Of a stretch of 64,000 nucleotides of DNA, positions 45,740 through 53,278 are shown one piece after another (the stretch's first letter is position 1; each line of letters begins with the position of its first letter). Source of the stretch: Micromonospora sp. NBC_01740 (GTDB taxonomy: Bacteria; Actinomycetota; Actinomycetes; Mycobacteriales; Micromonosporaceae); the NCBI RefSeq assembly GCF_035920365.1, contig NZ_CP109150.1:248001-312000 (forward strand). The letters run 5' to 3'. The translations under genes were made by a program, and so were the position numbers. Below the pieces are notes generated by a model. It searched no databases. It was not told the origin of the DNA and saw only the letters and a list, made by a program, of their open reading frames with translations.

Positions 45740-47944
45740 ATGGCCACCCTGCTCTACCGGCTCGGCCGGGGCTCGATGCGCCGGCGGCGACTCGTCGCGG
45801 CGATCTGGCTCGTCGTACTCGTCGGTCTCGGCCTCGCCGCCGCGACCCTGCGCGGCCCGATAGCCGACAACTTCACCATGCCCGGCACCGAGTCGCAGCG
45901 CGCCCTGGACCTGCTCGCCGAGCAGTTCCCGGCGGCGAGCGGCGCGACCGGCACGATCGCGGTCAGGGCGCCGGCCGACGGCGCGCTCGCCAGCCCGCAG
46001 GGGCAGGCCGTGGTGAAGGAACTCACCCAGGAGGCCGCCACGCTGCCCGGCGTCGTCGGCGCCGTCGATCCGTTCCAGGTGGGGGCGGTCTCCCCCGACG
46101 GCCGGTACGCGCTGGTCCAGGTCCAGTTCGCCACCGGCGCCGACGAGGTGACCGACGCCCAGCGCGACGCGTACGAGAAGGTCGGCGAGCGGGCCGAGGC
46201 CCAGGGCTGGGAGGTCGCACCCGGCGGCGAGGTGCTCAGCAGCGTGCCGGAGGTCGGCTCGACCGAGGTCATCGGCGTGGCGGTCGCCGCGATCGTCCTG
46301 GTGGTCACCTTCGGTTCGCTGGTGGCGGCCGGGATGACGATGCTCAACGCGCTGATCGGCGTGGGCGTCGGCATGGCGGGTCTGTTCGCGATCAGCAGCG
46401 TGGTCGACCTGAGCAGCACCGCGCCGATCCTCGCCCTGATGCTCGGCCTCGCGGTCGGCATCGACTACTCGCTCTTCATCACCTCCCGCTACCGGCAGAA
46501 CCTGATGGAGGGGCTGCCACCGGACGAGGCGGTGGGCCGCGCGGTCGGCACCGCCGGCTCGGCCGTGGTCTTCGCCGGCGCCACCGTCGTCATCGCGCTG
46601 GCCGGGCTGGCCGTGGTGAACATCCCGTTCCTGACGGTGATGGGTCTGGCCGCCGCCGGCACGGTCACCGTCGCGGTGCTGGTCGCGATCACTCTCCAGC
46701 CGGCCCTGCTCGGCTTCGCCGGTCGCCGGGTGCTGCCCCGCAAGCTGCGCTCGACGGTGCCGGCCGGGGACCGGGCGGCCGACGCCGCCGACGCGGGTAC
46801 CCCGCCCGCCGAGGACCGGTCGGGCTTCGGGTTCCGCTGGGCGCGCCTCGTCACCCGGTTCCGGGTTCCGGTCATCCTGGTCGGGCTGATCGGGCTGGGG
46901 CTGCTCGCCCTGCCCGCGCCCGACATGCGGCTGGCGCTGCCCGATGCGGGCACCGCGCCGGTCGGCTCGGCCGCCCGGGAGTCGAACGACGTGATCACCG
47001 AGGGCTTCGGGCCCGGCTTCACCGGCCGGCTCGCGGTGGTGGTCGCCGGTGACACCCCGCAGGCGACCTCGGCCGCCATTCCGCAGGTCACCGCGCTGAT
47101 CCAGCGCACCGAGAACGTCCTCGCGGTGGCCCCGCCGCAGCTCAGCCCGGACGGCCGCACCGCGCTGCTCGGGGTGGTGCCGAAGACCGGCCCGACCGAC
47201 GAGGCCACCGAGACCCTGGTCAACGACGTCCGTGCGGAGGTGGGCGGGTTCCCCGACGTCGACGTGCTGCTGACCGGGGCGACCGCGATCGGCATCGACG
47301 TCTCCGAGAAGCTCTCCGACGCCCTGCCGGTGTACCTGCTGCTGGTGGTGGGCCTGTCGGTGCTGCTGCTGATGCTGGTCTTCCGCTCGCTGCTGGTGCC
47401 GGTGAAGGCCGCGCTGGGCTTCCTGCTCACCGTCGCCGCCACCTTCGGCATCACCGTGGCGGTGTTCCAGCAGGGCCACCTCGCCGACCTGGTCGGTTTG
47501 GACACGCCCGGCCCGCTGGTCAGCTTCCTGCCGATCCTGCTGATCGGCATCCTGTTCGGCCTGGCGATGGACTACGAGGTCTTCCTGGTCTCCCGGATGC
47601 GGGAGGACTTCGTGCACGGCGACACCGCCCAGCAGGCGACCATCAACGGGATGGGGCACGGCGCCCGGGTGGTGACCGCCGCCGCGCTGATCATGATCTC
47701 GGTGTTCGGCGGCTTCGTCTTCCTCGACGACCCGGTCATCAAGTCGATGGGCTTCGCGCTCGCCATCGGCGTCGCCATCGACGCGTTCGTGGTCCGGATG
47801 ACCATCGTGCCGGCCGTGATGTCGCTGCTCGGCAAGCGGGCCTGGTGGCTCCCCCGTTGGCTGGACAAGATCCTGCCCAACGTCGACATCGAGGGCGAGG
47901 GCCTCCGCGCCCACCTGGACGAAAAGTCCCCCGCCCACCCCTGA
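45740..47944 (+). CDS. MMPL-family RND transporter
   Basis: 734 residues, with two repeats of one helix, an external domain and five to six helices. Typical MMPL segments are LMLGLAVGIDYSLFITSRYRQNL in the first half and GILFGLAMDYEVFLVSRMRE in the second. The first helix is RLVAAIWLVVLVGLGLAAATLR. Family members export lipids or drugs. AAGGA lies before the ATG. With the TetR gene it forms a self-contained regulated efflux unit. Confidence 0.9.
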   Translation: MATLLYRLGRGSMRRRRLVAAIWLVVLVGLGLAAATLRGPIADNFTMPGTESQRALDLLAEQFPAASGATGTIAVRAPADGALASPQGQAVVKELTQEAATLPGVVGAVDPFQVGAVSPDGRYALVQVQFATGADEVTDAQRDAYEKVGERAEAQGWEVAPGGEVLSSVPEVGSTEVIGVAVAAIVLVVTFGSLVAAGMTMLNALIGVGVGMAGLFAISSVVDLSSTAPILALMLGLAVGIDYSLFITSRYRQNLMEGLPPDEAVGRAVGTAGSAVVFAGATVVIALAGLAVVNIPFLTVMGLAAAGTVTVAVLVAITLQPALLGFAGRRVLPRKLRSTVPAGDRAADAADAGTPPAEDRSGFGFRWARLVTRFRVPVILVGLIGLGLLALPAPDMRLALPDAGTAPVGSAARESNDVITEGFGPGFTGRLAVVVAGDTPQATSAAIPQVTALIQRTENVLAVAPPQLSPDGRTALLGVVPKTGPTDEATETLVNDVRAEVGGFPDVDVLLTGATAIGIDVSEKLSDALPVYLLLVVGLSVLLLMLVFRSLLVPVKAALGFLLTVAATFGITVAVFQQGHLADLVGLDTPGPLVSFLPILLIGILFGLAMDYEVFLVSRMREDFVHGDTAQQATINGMGHGARVVTAAALIMISVFGGFVFLDDPVIKSMGFALAIGVAIDAFVVRMTIVPAVMSLLGKRAWWLPRWLDKILPNVDIEGEGLRAHLDEKSPAHP

Positions 47945-47960
47945 CCCACCAACGCCTGGT

Positions 47961-48031
47961 CGATCATGCAGTCGTGGTGCCCCGCACAACCGGCGAACCC
48001 GGCTGGAACGGGCACCACGACTGCATGATCG
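47961..48031. terminator. 22-bp-stem bidirectional terminator
   Basis: A perfect 22-bp inverted repeat (47961-47982 with 48010-48031; arm starts CGATCATGCAGTCGTGGTGC) and a 27-base loop. It lies between the convergent MMPL and esterase genes. The arm is less GC-rich than its surroundings and could be a copy of a dispersed element. Confidence 0.75.
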
Positions 48032-48053
48032 CCGGGACCTGGGTGGGCCCGGG

Positions 48054-49334
48054 TCAGACGCCGGCCGGATAGGTCTCCATCTCGCCCGGGCTGGTCAGGG
48101 CCGGGAGGGGGTGCAGGGCCGTGGTCTCGTCGCACCAGATCAAGGCGTCGTAGCGCTCCCCCAGCCGGGTCGGCACGTAGTTGCCCCACGACTCGAAGGA
48201 CGGGTCGTAGACCACCCCGATCGCCCGGTGGTCGGCGGTTCCGGTGACCCAACCGGGCTGGTCGTCGCCGCCGAAGACCAGCACGGCCCGCTCGGGCATC
48301 AGCTCGTGCAGCCGGTGCTCGACCGAGCCGGGACGGGCCGGCGGCACCACCATCGCCTCGGCCGGTGAACCCCAGCGGGGCGCGGCGATCACCGTGCCCC
48401 GGTAGCCGCCGAAGCCGACCAGGACCACCTCGTCGGCGCCGTGCCGTTCGCGGGCCAACTGGCCGATGTTGACCATCCCGTCGGCGGCCATGTCGGTGGC
48501 CCGGGCGTCGCCGACGTGCGTGTTGTGCGCCCAGACGACGCCCCGCGCGCCCGGGCCGTAACGCTCCAGCAGCCGGTCCAGGGTGTCCGTCATGTGCGTG
48601 TCCCGGATGTTCCACGACTCCGGCCCGCCGCCCACCATCGCCCGGTAGTAGCGCTCCGCGCCGGCCACCACCTCCGCGTTCTGCCAGGCCGAGAAGCTGT
48701 CCGGGCCGTCCGCGGCGGCCTGTTCGCGGGTACGCGCCAGCAGGCGCACGACCTCCTCCTCGCAGCGGGCGGAGACGAACCGGCTCGCCATGCCGTACTC
48801 CTCGACCCGCTTGCCGTACGGCTCGAAGCAGCGGTACGCGTCCTGCGCCGCCTCCAGCGATCCCGGGTCCTCCTCGCCGAGGTAGTCGAAGATCGCCTGC
48901 ATGGACTCCCACAGGCTGTAGACGTCCAGGCCGTGGAAGCCGGCCCGGGCGTCCTGGGGCCGCTCCACGTTCCACGCCCGCAACCAGGAGCAGAAGCGGG
49001 CCACCTCGGCGTTCGCCCACATCCAGGTCGGCCAGCGCTCGAAGCGCTCCAGCGCGACGCGCGGGTCGGCGGCCCCGCCCGGGGCGGCGGTCACCGAGCG
49101 GTGCACCCGGTCGCAGTCGGGCCAGTCCCCCTCCACGGCCACGAAGGAGAACCCGCACTCGGCGATCAGCCGGCGGGTGAGCTGTTCGCGCAGGCGGTAG
49201 TAGTCGTAGTTGCCGTGCGTCGCCTCGCCGATCATCACGATCCGGGCGTCCCGGACGCGCTCCAGCAACGGGTCGAAGTCGCTCGGCGCGCCGAGCCGCT
49301 GAACCAGCATGTCGGCGGCTACCCGGCGCGCCAC
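48054..49334 (-). CDS. erythromycin esterase family protein
   Basis: A 426-residue member of the EreA/EreB fold. It contains the expected active-site segments: VMIGEATHGNYDYYRLREQLTRRLI, FVAVEGDWPD, HGLDVYSLWESM and the histidine in VVWAHNTHVGD. Ere enzymes open the macrolactone ring of macrolides. Many family members act on unknown substrates, so macrolide activity is inference, though an Erm-like gene nearby makes it attractive. GTG start at 49334; an ATG eight codons later is possible. Confidence 0.85.
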   Translation of the reverse strand: MARRVAADMLVQRLGAPSDFDPLLERVRDARIVMIGEATHGNYDYYRLREQLTRRLIAECGFSFVAVEGDWPDCDRVHRSVTAAPGGAADPRVALERFERWPTWMWANAEVARFCSWLRAWNVERPQDARAGFHGLDVYSLWESMQAIFDYLGEEDPGSLEAAQDAYRCFEPYGKRVEEYGMASRFVSARCEEEVVRLLARTREQAAADGPDSFSAWQNAEVVAGAERYYRAMVGGGPESWNIRDTHMTDTLDRLLERYGPGARGVVWAHNTHVGDARATDMAADGMVNIGQLARERHGADEVVLVGFGGYRGTVIAAPRWGSPAEAMVVPPARPGSVEHRLHELMPERAVLVFGGDDQPGWVTGTADHRAIGVVYDPSFESWGNYVPTRLGERYDALIWCDETTALHPLPALTSPGEMETYPAGV

Positions 49335-49400
49335 CGGGGCAAACCGCCGGACGTCGATCGGCGGGCGTGTGCCGGCGGGCTGAGCGGGTAGGCCGCCGGC

Positions 49401-49592
49401 ATGACCGTCACCGGCGTGCAGTTGCAGGAGTACCTGGCCGGGCTCGACTACCCGGTCTCCCGGGAGGACCTCGTCCGCTGGGGCCAGGAGAACGGGGTCA
49501 GCACGGCGATGCTCCAGACGCTCCGGGCCCTGCCGGCGGAGGAGTTCGACTCCCCCGCCGAGCTGAGCGAGGCCCTCAACACGCTGGCCTGA
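49401..49592 (+). CDS. DUF2795-like small protein
   Basis: 63 residues (MTVTGVQLQEYLAGLDYPVSREDLVRWGQENG...), one compact helical domain, acidic. It matches my recollection of DUF2795 proteins, whose function is unknown. TAGGCC lies six bases before the ATG, so a leaderless start is possible. It is convergent with the erm-like gene, 4 bases apart. Confidence 0.75.
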   Translation: MTVTGVQLQEYLAGLDYPVSREDLVRWGQENGVSTAMLQTLRALPAEEFDSPAELSEALNTLA

Positions 49593-49596
49593 GTCG

Positions 49597-50394
49597 TCAG
49601 CGGGCGTGCAGCAGCCGGAACAGCACCAGCCACTGCTCGGGCCAGACGTGCCCGACCGGGGTGGCCGGGTCGAGCCGGATCGCCCGCAGCGCCGCCGCCA
49701 GCCGCGCCCGCGGGTGGTGCCGGGCCAACGAGGCCGCGCGCGAGCCGCCGACCCCGTCGAAGCCGATCTCCACCATCCGGCGGTACGCGGGCAGCGCCGA
49801 CGCGGCCAGCAGCGGCTCCGGCCGCCGCTCGACGCGCAGGATGCCGGCGTCCACCCCCGGCACCGGGCGGAACGCGGTGCGGGGCACCCGCCCGGCGAGC
49901 CGCCAGCCGAACTCCGGCCAGGTCAGCACGGTCAGCCTGGACCACCGGCCGTAGTCGCCGCTGCGCCGGCGGGCGTACTCCACCTGGGTGAGCAGGGTGG
50001 CCGCGCGCAGGTTGGGCGCGGCCAGGCACCAGCGCACCACGGCCGAGGTCAGCGACCAGGGAATGTTGCCGACCACGTCGAACTCCTCCGGCGGTGGGGT
50101 GACGGTGAGGAAGTCGACCTGCCGGTGCGTCACGTTCGGCAGAGCCGCGCAGACCCTCGCCAGCTCGGCGCCGGCGGCCGGGTCCACCTCGTACGCCGTC
50201 AGGTGCCGGCAGCGGGCCGCGAGCGGCCGGGTGAGCTGGCCCCGGCCCGCGCCCACCTCGAGCAGGAGCCGGTCGGGCCGGGGGCGGGCGGCGTGCACCA
50301 TCCGGGCGATCGCGGCCGGGTCGGCGAGGAAGTTCTGGGAGAGTACGCGACGGGACCGGTCGCGTTCGGTTGCTCGGGTACGGCGGGGCGCCAC
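49597..50394 (-). CDS. Erm-like 23S rRNA adenine-N6 methyltransferase
   Basis: 265 residues of the KsgA/Erm family. The N-terminal SQNFLADPAAIARMV, the SAM motif LLLEVGAGRGQLT and the catalytic segment VVGNIPWSLTS are present. The arginine-rich N-terminus (RRTRATERDRSRRVLSQNFL) and the C-terminal layout favour Erm (A2058 of 23S rRNA, macrolide-lincosamide-streptogramin resistance) over KsgA. The motif is NIPW rather than the usual NIPY/F, a change in the residue that stacks on adenine. The GTG at 50394 is preceded by a structured leader. Confidence 0.78.
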   Translation of the reverse strand: MAPRRTRATERDRSRRVLSQNFLADPAAIARMVHAARPRPDRLLLEVGAGRGQLTRPLAARCRHLTAYEVDPAAGAELARVCAALPNVTHRQVDFLTVTPPPEEFDVVGNIPWSLTSAVVRWCLAAPNLRAATLLTQVEYARRRSGDYGRWSRLTVLTWPEFGWRLAGRVPRTAFRPVPGVDAGILRVERRPEPLLAASALPAYRRMVEIGFDGVGGSRAASLARHHPRARLAAALRAIRLDPATPVGHVWPEQWLVLFRLLHAR

Positions 50395-50404
50395 GGGTCG
50401 TCGT

Positions 50405-50481
50405 CCTGTCTGTCGCCGTGCGGCGACGGAACGGACAGGCAGCCGCGAACGGGGCCTGTCCGAGGGTTCGGGGACTCGGAC
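50405..50481 (-). promoter_or_regulatory. possible attenuator: four mutually exclusive stem segments before the erm-like gene
   Basis: In the message the order is segment 1 (50481-50475, GTCCGAG), segment 2 (50464-50454, CTCGGACAGGC), segment 3 (50440-50433, GCCTGTCC) and segment 4 (50410-50405, GACAGG). Pairings 1:2 (7 bp) and 3:4 (6 bp, enclosing a perfect 7-bp hairpin 50412-50427) exclude pairing 2:3 (8 bp). Segment 4 contains the AGG of the probable ribosome-binding site, nine bases before the GTG. This is the architecture of erm translational attenuators. Confidence 0.5.
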
Positions 50482-50662
50482 GGCCCTGGGCGTGACGCGG
50501 AACGCGGGATCGGCGGCGCACGGCGAAGCGCCACGTCGGAGCGGACGACCGGGGTGGTGCCGACGGGCGGCACTCAGCCCCGGGACGGCACCCGGATGCG
50601 TGGCGGGGACGGCGTCTCGCCCGGGGATGCCCAGGCGGTGGCGCCGCGGGTGCGGGGCGGGG

Positions 50663-50776
50663 TCAGTCGCGGGTCGCGCCGGCCAGGACCGGACGCCGGA
50701 CTCGCAGACGGGCCGCCGGAAGCGACCCGAGGACGGCCGGCGTGCCGGCCCTCTCGATCAGAGCGTGTGCGGACAT
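50663..50776 (-). CDS. 37-codon leader ORF upstream of the erm-like gene
   Basis: Starts MSAHALIERAGTPAVLGSLP and continues AARLRVRRPVLAGATRD. It contains Arg23-Leu24-Arg25, the +X+ type motif at which macrolide-bound ribosomes stall in known Erm leaders. A TAGGGT box lies six bases before the ATG, so it may be the first codon of a leaderless erm transcript. The stop is about 270 bases before the erm start, longer than in classical systems. Confidence 0.5.
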   Translation of the reverse strand: MSAHALIERAGTPAVLGSLPAARLRVRRPVLAGATRD

Positions 50777-50782
50777 CCGGCG

Positions 50783-50820
50783 ACCCTAGCCGCTCCCGTC
50801 CCCGGGAGGCGACCGCTTTT
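50783..50820 (-). promoter_or_regulatory. candidate promoter of the leader-erm transcript
   Basis: On the minus strand AAAA (50820-50817) is followed after three bases by a possible -35 (GTCGCC), a 19-base spacer and the -10 TAGGGT (50788-50783), six bases before the leader ATG. An A/T run three bases before the -35 is what WhiB7-dependent resistance promoters show. The WhiB7 link is inference. Confidence 0.35.
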
Positions 50821-50840
50821 CCGCCTCCGCGATGCGGTCC

Positions 50841-51746
50841 TCAGCTCGGCAGGTCGACGGTGCGGCCCTCGGCGCGGGCGGTCTCGGCGGCGGCGAGCAC
50901 GGCCACGACCTCGCGGCCGAAGCGCACGTCGCAGCGGTGGTCCCGGGTGCCCGAGCCGATCTCCTCCAGCAGCTGGTCGATCGCCACCCCGAGGGCGGTC
51001 GCCGAGTCGCCCTCGCCGGCCGGAACGGTCTCCACGCCGTTCTCGCCGTAGAAGACGAACTCCTGGCTCACCGCCTCCTGCGGGGCGTCCAGGGTCAGCG
51101 ACACCGTGCTGGTCGCGCCCCCGTCGTGGGTGAGGAGCAGGTGGACGAGCCCACGCGGCCCGTCCATCGCGGCGACGCGGGTGACCCGGCCGAGCACCGG
51201 CAGGACGAGCGACAGCGCGTGCGGGCCGATGTCCCACAGCGCGCCGTGCTCCCGGCGCCATGGCGAGGCCCCGTAGGGGCTGCCGGGCTGGAAGATGGAG
51301 CCGAACCGGATCGCCTTGGCGGTGTGCCACCCGCCGACGGCGGCCGTCGAGGCGAGGAAGGCGGCGATGTTCGTCCGGTAGCGGCCGGTGAAGAAGACCA
51401 CCGAGGCGACGCCCGCCGCCTGTGCGGCGTCGACCACCCGGTCGGCGTCGGCGACGCTCAACGCGAGCGGCTTGTCCAGCAGCAGGTGCCGGCCGGCGGT
51501 GGCCGCGCGGACCGCGATGCCGGCCTGGACGTCCGGCGGGAGGGCCACGGCGACCGCGTCGCAGGCGTCGATGAGCGCGTCGACGTCGTCGAACGCCGGC
51601 ACTCCGTAGCGCTCGGCCAGGGCCGCGGCCTTGCGCGGGTCCCGGCCCCACACGCCGGCGAAGGCGACCCCCGGGTGCGCGTGCAGCGCCGCGGCGTGCG
51701 TCTCGGCCGCCCAGTGACCGGTGCCGAACAACCCGAACCGCACCAC
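50841..51746 (-). CDS. Gfo/Idh/MocA-family oxidoreductase
   Basis: 301 residues. The N-terminal Rossmann fold (VRFGLFGTGHWAAETHAAAL) and the conserved LLLDKPLAL (lysine of the EKP-type motif) are followed by the alpha/beta C-terminal domain with GALWDIGPHALSLVLPVLG. Family members oxidise sugars or inositols with NAD(P); the substrate here is unknown. GGAGGT lies five bases before the GTG at 51746. Proximity to glycosyltransferases hints at sugar metabolism. Confidence 0.87.
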   Translation of the reverse strand: MVRFGLFGTGHWAAETHAAALHAHPGVAFAGVWGRDPRKAAALAERYGVPAFDDVDALIDACDAVAVALPPDVQAGIAVRAATAGRHLLLDKPLALSVADADRVVDAAQAAGVASVVFFTGRYRTNIAAFLASTAAVGGWHTAKAIRFGSIFQPGSPYGASPWRREHGALWDIGPHALSLVLPVLGRVTRVAAMDGPRGLVHLLLTHDGGATSTVSLTLDAPQEAVSQEFVFYGENGVETVPAGEGDSATALGVAIDQLLEEIGSGTRDHRCDVRFGREVVAVLAAAETARAEGRTVDLPS

Positions 51747-51840
51747 GAGCTACCTCCACCGTCGTCGCGTCACACCACGGTACCCGCGGCCGTGCGCCCC
51801 GCCGGACCCTGTGCCGGGTGTCGTCGGCGCGCCCGCGCTC

Positions 51841-51894
51841 GGGGATCGGTGGTCAGGGTGGCGGCTGGTTCGGCCGCCACCCTGACCACTCCCC
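51841..51894 (-). terminator. terminator after the GT1 glycosyltransferase gene
   Basis: A perfect 17-bp stem (GTGGTCAGGGTGGCGGC at 51849-51865 with 51873-51889), extended by GGGGA/TCCCC beyond a 3-base bulge; 7-base loop. It lies 68 bases after the glycosyltransferase stop. Confidence 0.75.
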
Positions 51895-51961
51895 GATGCC
51901 GCCCGGACGGCAGTGCCCACCCCGCCGGCGGTCGTCGCGGCTGACCCGCCGGTGACCGGGC

Positions 51962-53188
51962 TCAGCTCCGCAGGGCGGTGGTCAACCGCTCCGCGGCGAG
52001 CTGGGCTCCGTCGGTGCTGATGGTGGCGGCGAAAGCCCGGGCGCGGGCGGCCACCTCGGGCCGCAGTGCGGCGCTGAGAGCCGCGGTCAGCGACTCGACG
52101 GTCGGTACCGCGCCGGAGTGCCCGCCGCCGATGCCGAGCGCGGACACGCGGCGCGCGAAGTAGTGCTGGTCGTAGACCTGCGGGATGACGACCTGCGGCG
52201 TCCCGGCCCGCGCGGCCGTGGTCGTGGTGCCCGAGCCGCCGTGGTGGACCACCGCGGCCACCCGCTTGAACAGCTCCTGCTGGTTCACCTCGCCGACGAC
52301 CAGGCAGTCGGGCGCCCGGACGGCCAGCGAGAGCGGCGCCCAGCCCCGGGAGACGACCAGGCGGCAGCCGACCGCGCGCACCGCCTGGACGGCCGTCTCC
52401 AGCAGGCCCGGGGGTGCGGCGACACTGCCGAATCCGACGTAGACACACGGCTCGTCGCTGGCGTCCAGGAAGGCCGTCAACTCGGGCGGCAGCGCCCGCT
52501 CGTCCGGCAGGAGCCAGGCGCCCGGTTGGTAGACGGTCCGGTCGGCGGCGTCCGGCCAGGGCGCCAGCGTCCGGTCGACCGCCAGCCACGGCTGGTCGGT
52601 GTGGATGTGGGCGCTGACGTCGTCGACCGGAACCAGTCCGATCGTCGCCCGGAGCGCGTTGAGCGGCGCGCCGAAGGTGTCGTTGACGTGCCGCTGGTTG
52701 GCGGCCCACAGTTCGCGGTTGTCGGCCGACGCGGGCGCGGGCACCACCCCGAGGGCTGGCAGCGGTAGCGGAGGGTGGTGCGGCGAGGGAAGTGCCGCCG
52801 GGCAGAACGCCGTGAAGACGTACGGTATGCCCCGCTTCTCCGCCACGGTGCGGGCGGCGATCTGGAGGCCGGTCGACGCGACGACGGCGTCGCAGTCCCG
52901 GGCCGCCGCCGACAACACCTCGAACTGGATGCCGACGGAGGACTCCGCCAGTTGACGCACCTGCGCCGGCGACGGGCGGGGTACGGCGGCCCGCGGCCTG
53001 GGCGCCGCCGACCTGCGCCAGGGCGGACCGACGGGCACGAAGGGAATCCTGAAGGTGGCCACCCACCGGGCGAAGTCCGGTGGGGCGCAGAGGCGAACCT
53101 GCAGACCGAGAGCTTTCAACCGTGATGCCAGCGCCACCAGTGGTTGGACGTCGCCGCGTGACCCGAGGGTCGACAACAGTACGCGCAT
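51962..53188 (-). CDS. GT1-family glycosyltransferase (antibiotic/sterol type)
   Basis: 408 residues with the two-domain GT-B fold. The acceptor domain begins MRVLLSTLGSRGDVQPLVALA. The donor-binding signature is VVHHGGSGTTTTAARAGTPQVVIPQVYDQHYFARRV. This branch includes glycopeptide and macrolide glycosyltransferases and sterol glucosyltransferases. The acceptor is unknown. The ATG at 53188 begins the first beta strand, so the 21-residue upstream extension is rejected. It is 90 bases downstream of the GT2 gene. Confidence 0.88.
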   Translation of the reverse strand: MRVLLSTLGSRGDVQPLVALASRLKALGLQVRLCAPPDFARWVATFRIPFVPVGPPWRRSAAPRPRAAVPRPSPAQVRQLAESSVGIQFEVLSAAARDCDAVVASTGLQIAARTVAEKRGIPYVFTAFCPAALPSPHHPPLPLPALGVVPAPASADNRELWAANQRHVNDTFGAPLNALRATIGLVPVDDVSAHIHTDQPWLAVDRTLAPWPDAADRTVYQPGAWLLPDERALPPELTAFLDASDEPCVYVGFGSVAAPPGLLETAVQAVRAVGCRLVVSRGWAPLSLAVRAPDCLVVGEVNQQELFKRVAAVVHHGGSGTTTTAARAGTPQVVIPQVYDQHYFARRVSALGIGGGHSGAVPTVESLTAALSAALRPEVAARARAFAATISTDGAQLAAERLTTALRS

Positions 53189-53278
53189 GATGCTCGCCTT
53201 TCCGGCTGTAGCGACGGATCCGGGCACGGTGCAGCGAGCCGGGACCCGCACGTCGGGCCCGGCCGCACCGTCGATCTG

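Noticed and set aside
49448..50521. 357-codon frame covering the erm-like gene
   Set aside because: It is another reading frame of the erm-like gene with proline/arginine-rich shadow composition.
50199..50573. A 124-codon frame beginning GTG that overlaps the erm leader and gene
   Set aside because: It lacks a ribosome-binding site or family resemblance and ends inside the erm gene. A role as a second leader ORF cannot be excluded but is not supported.
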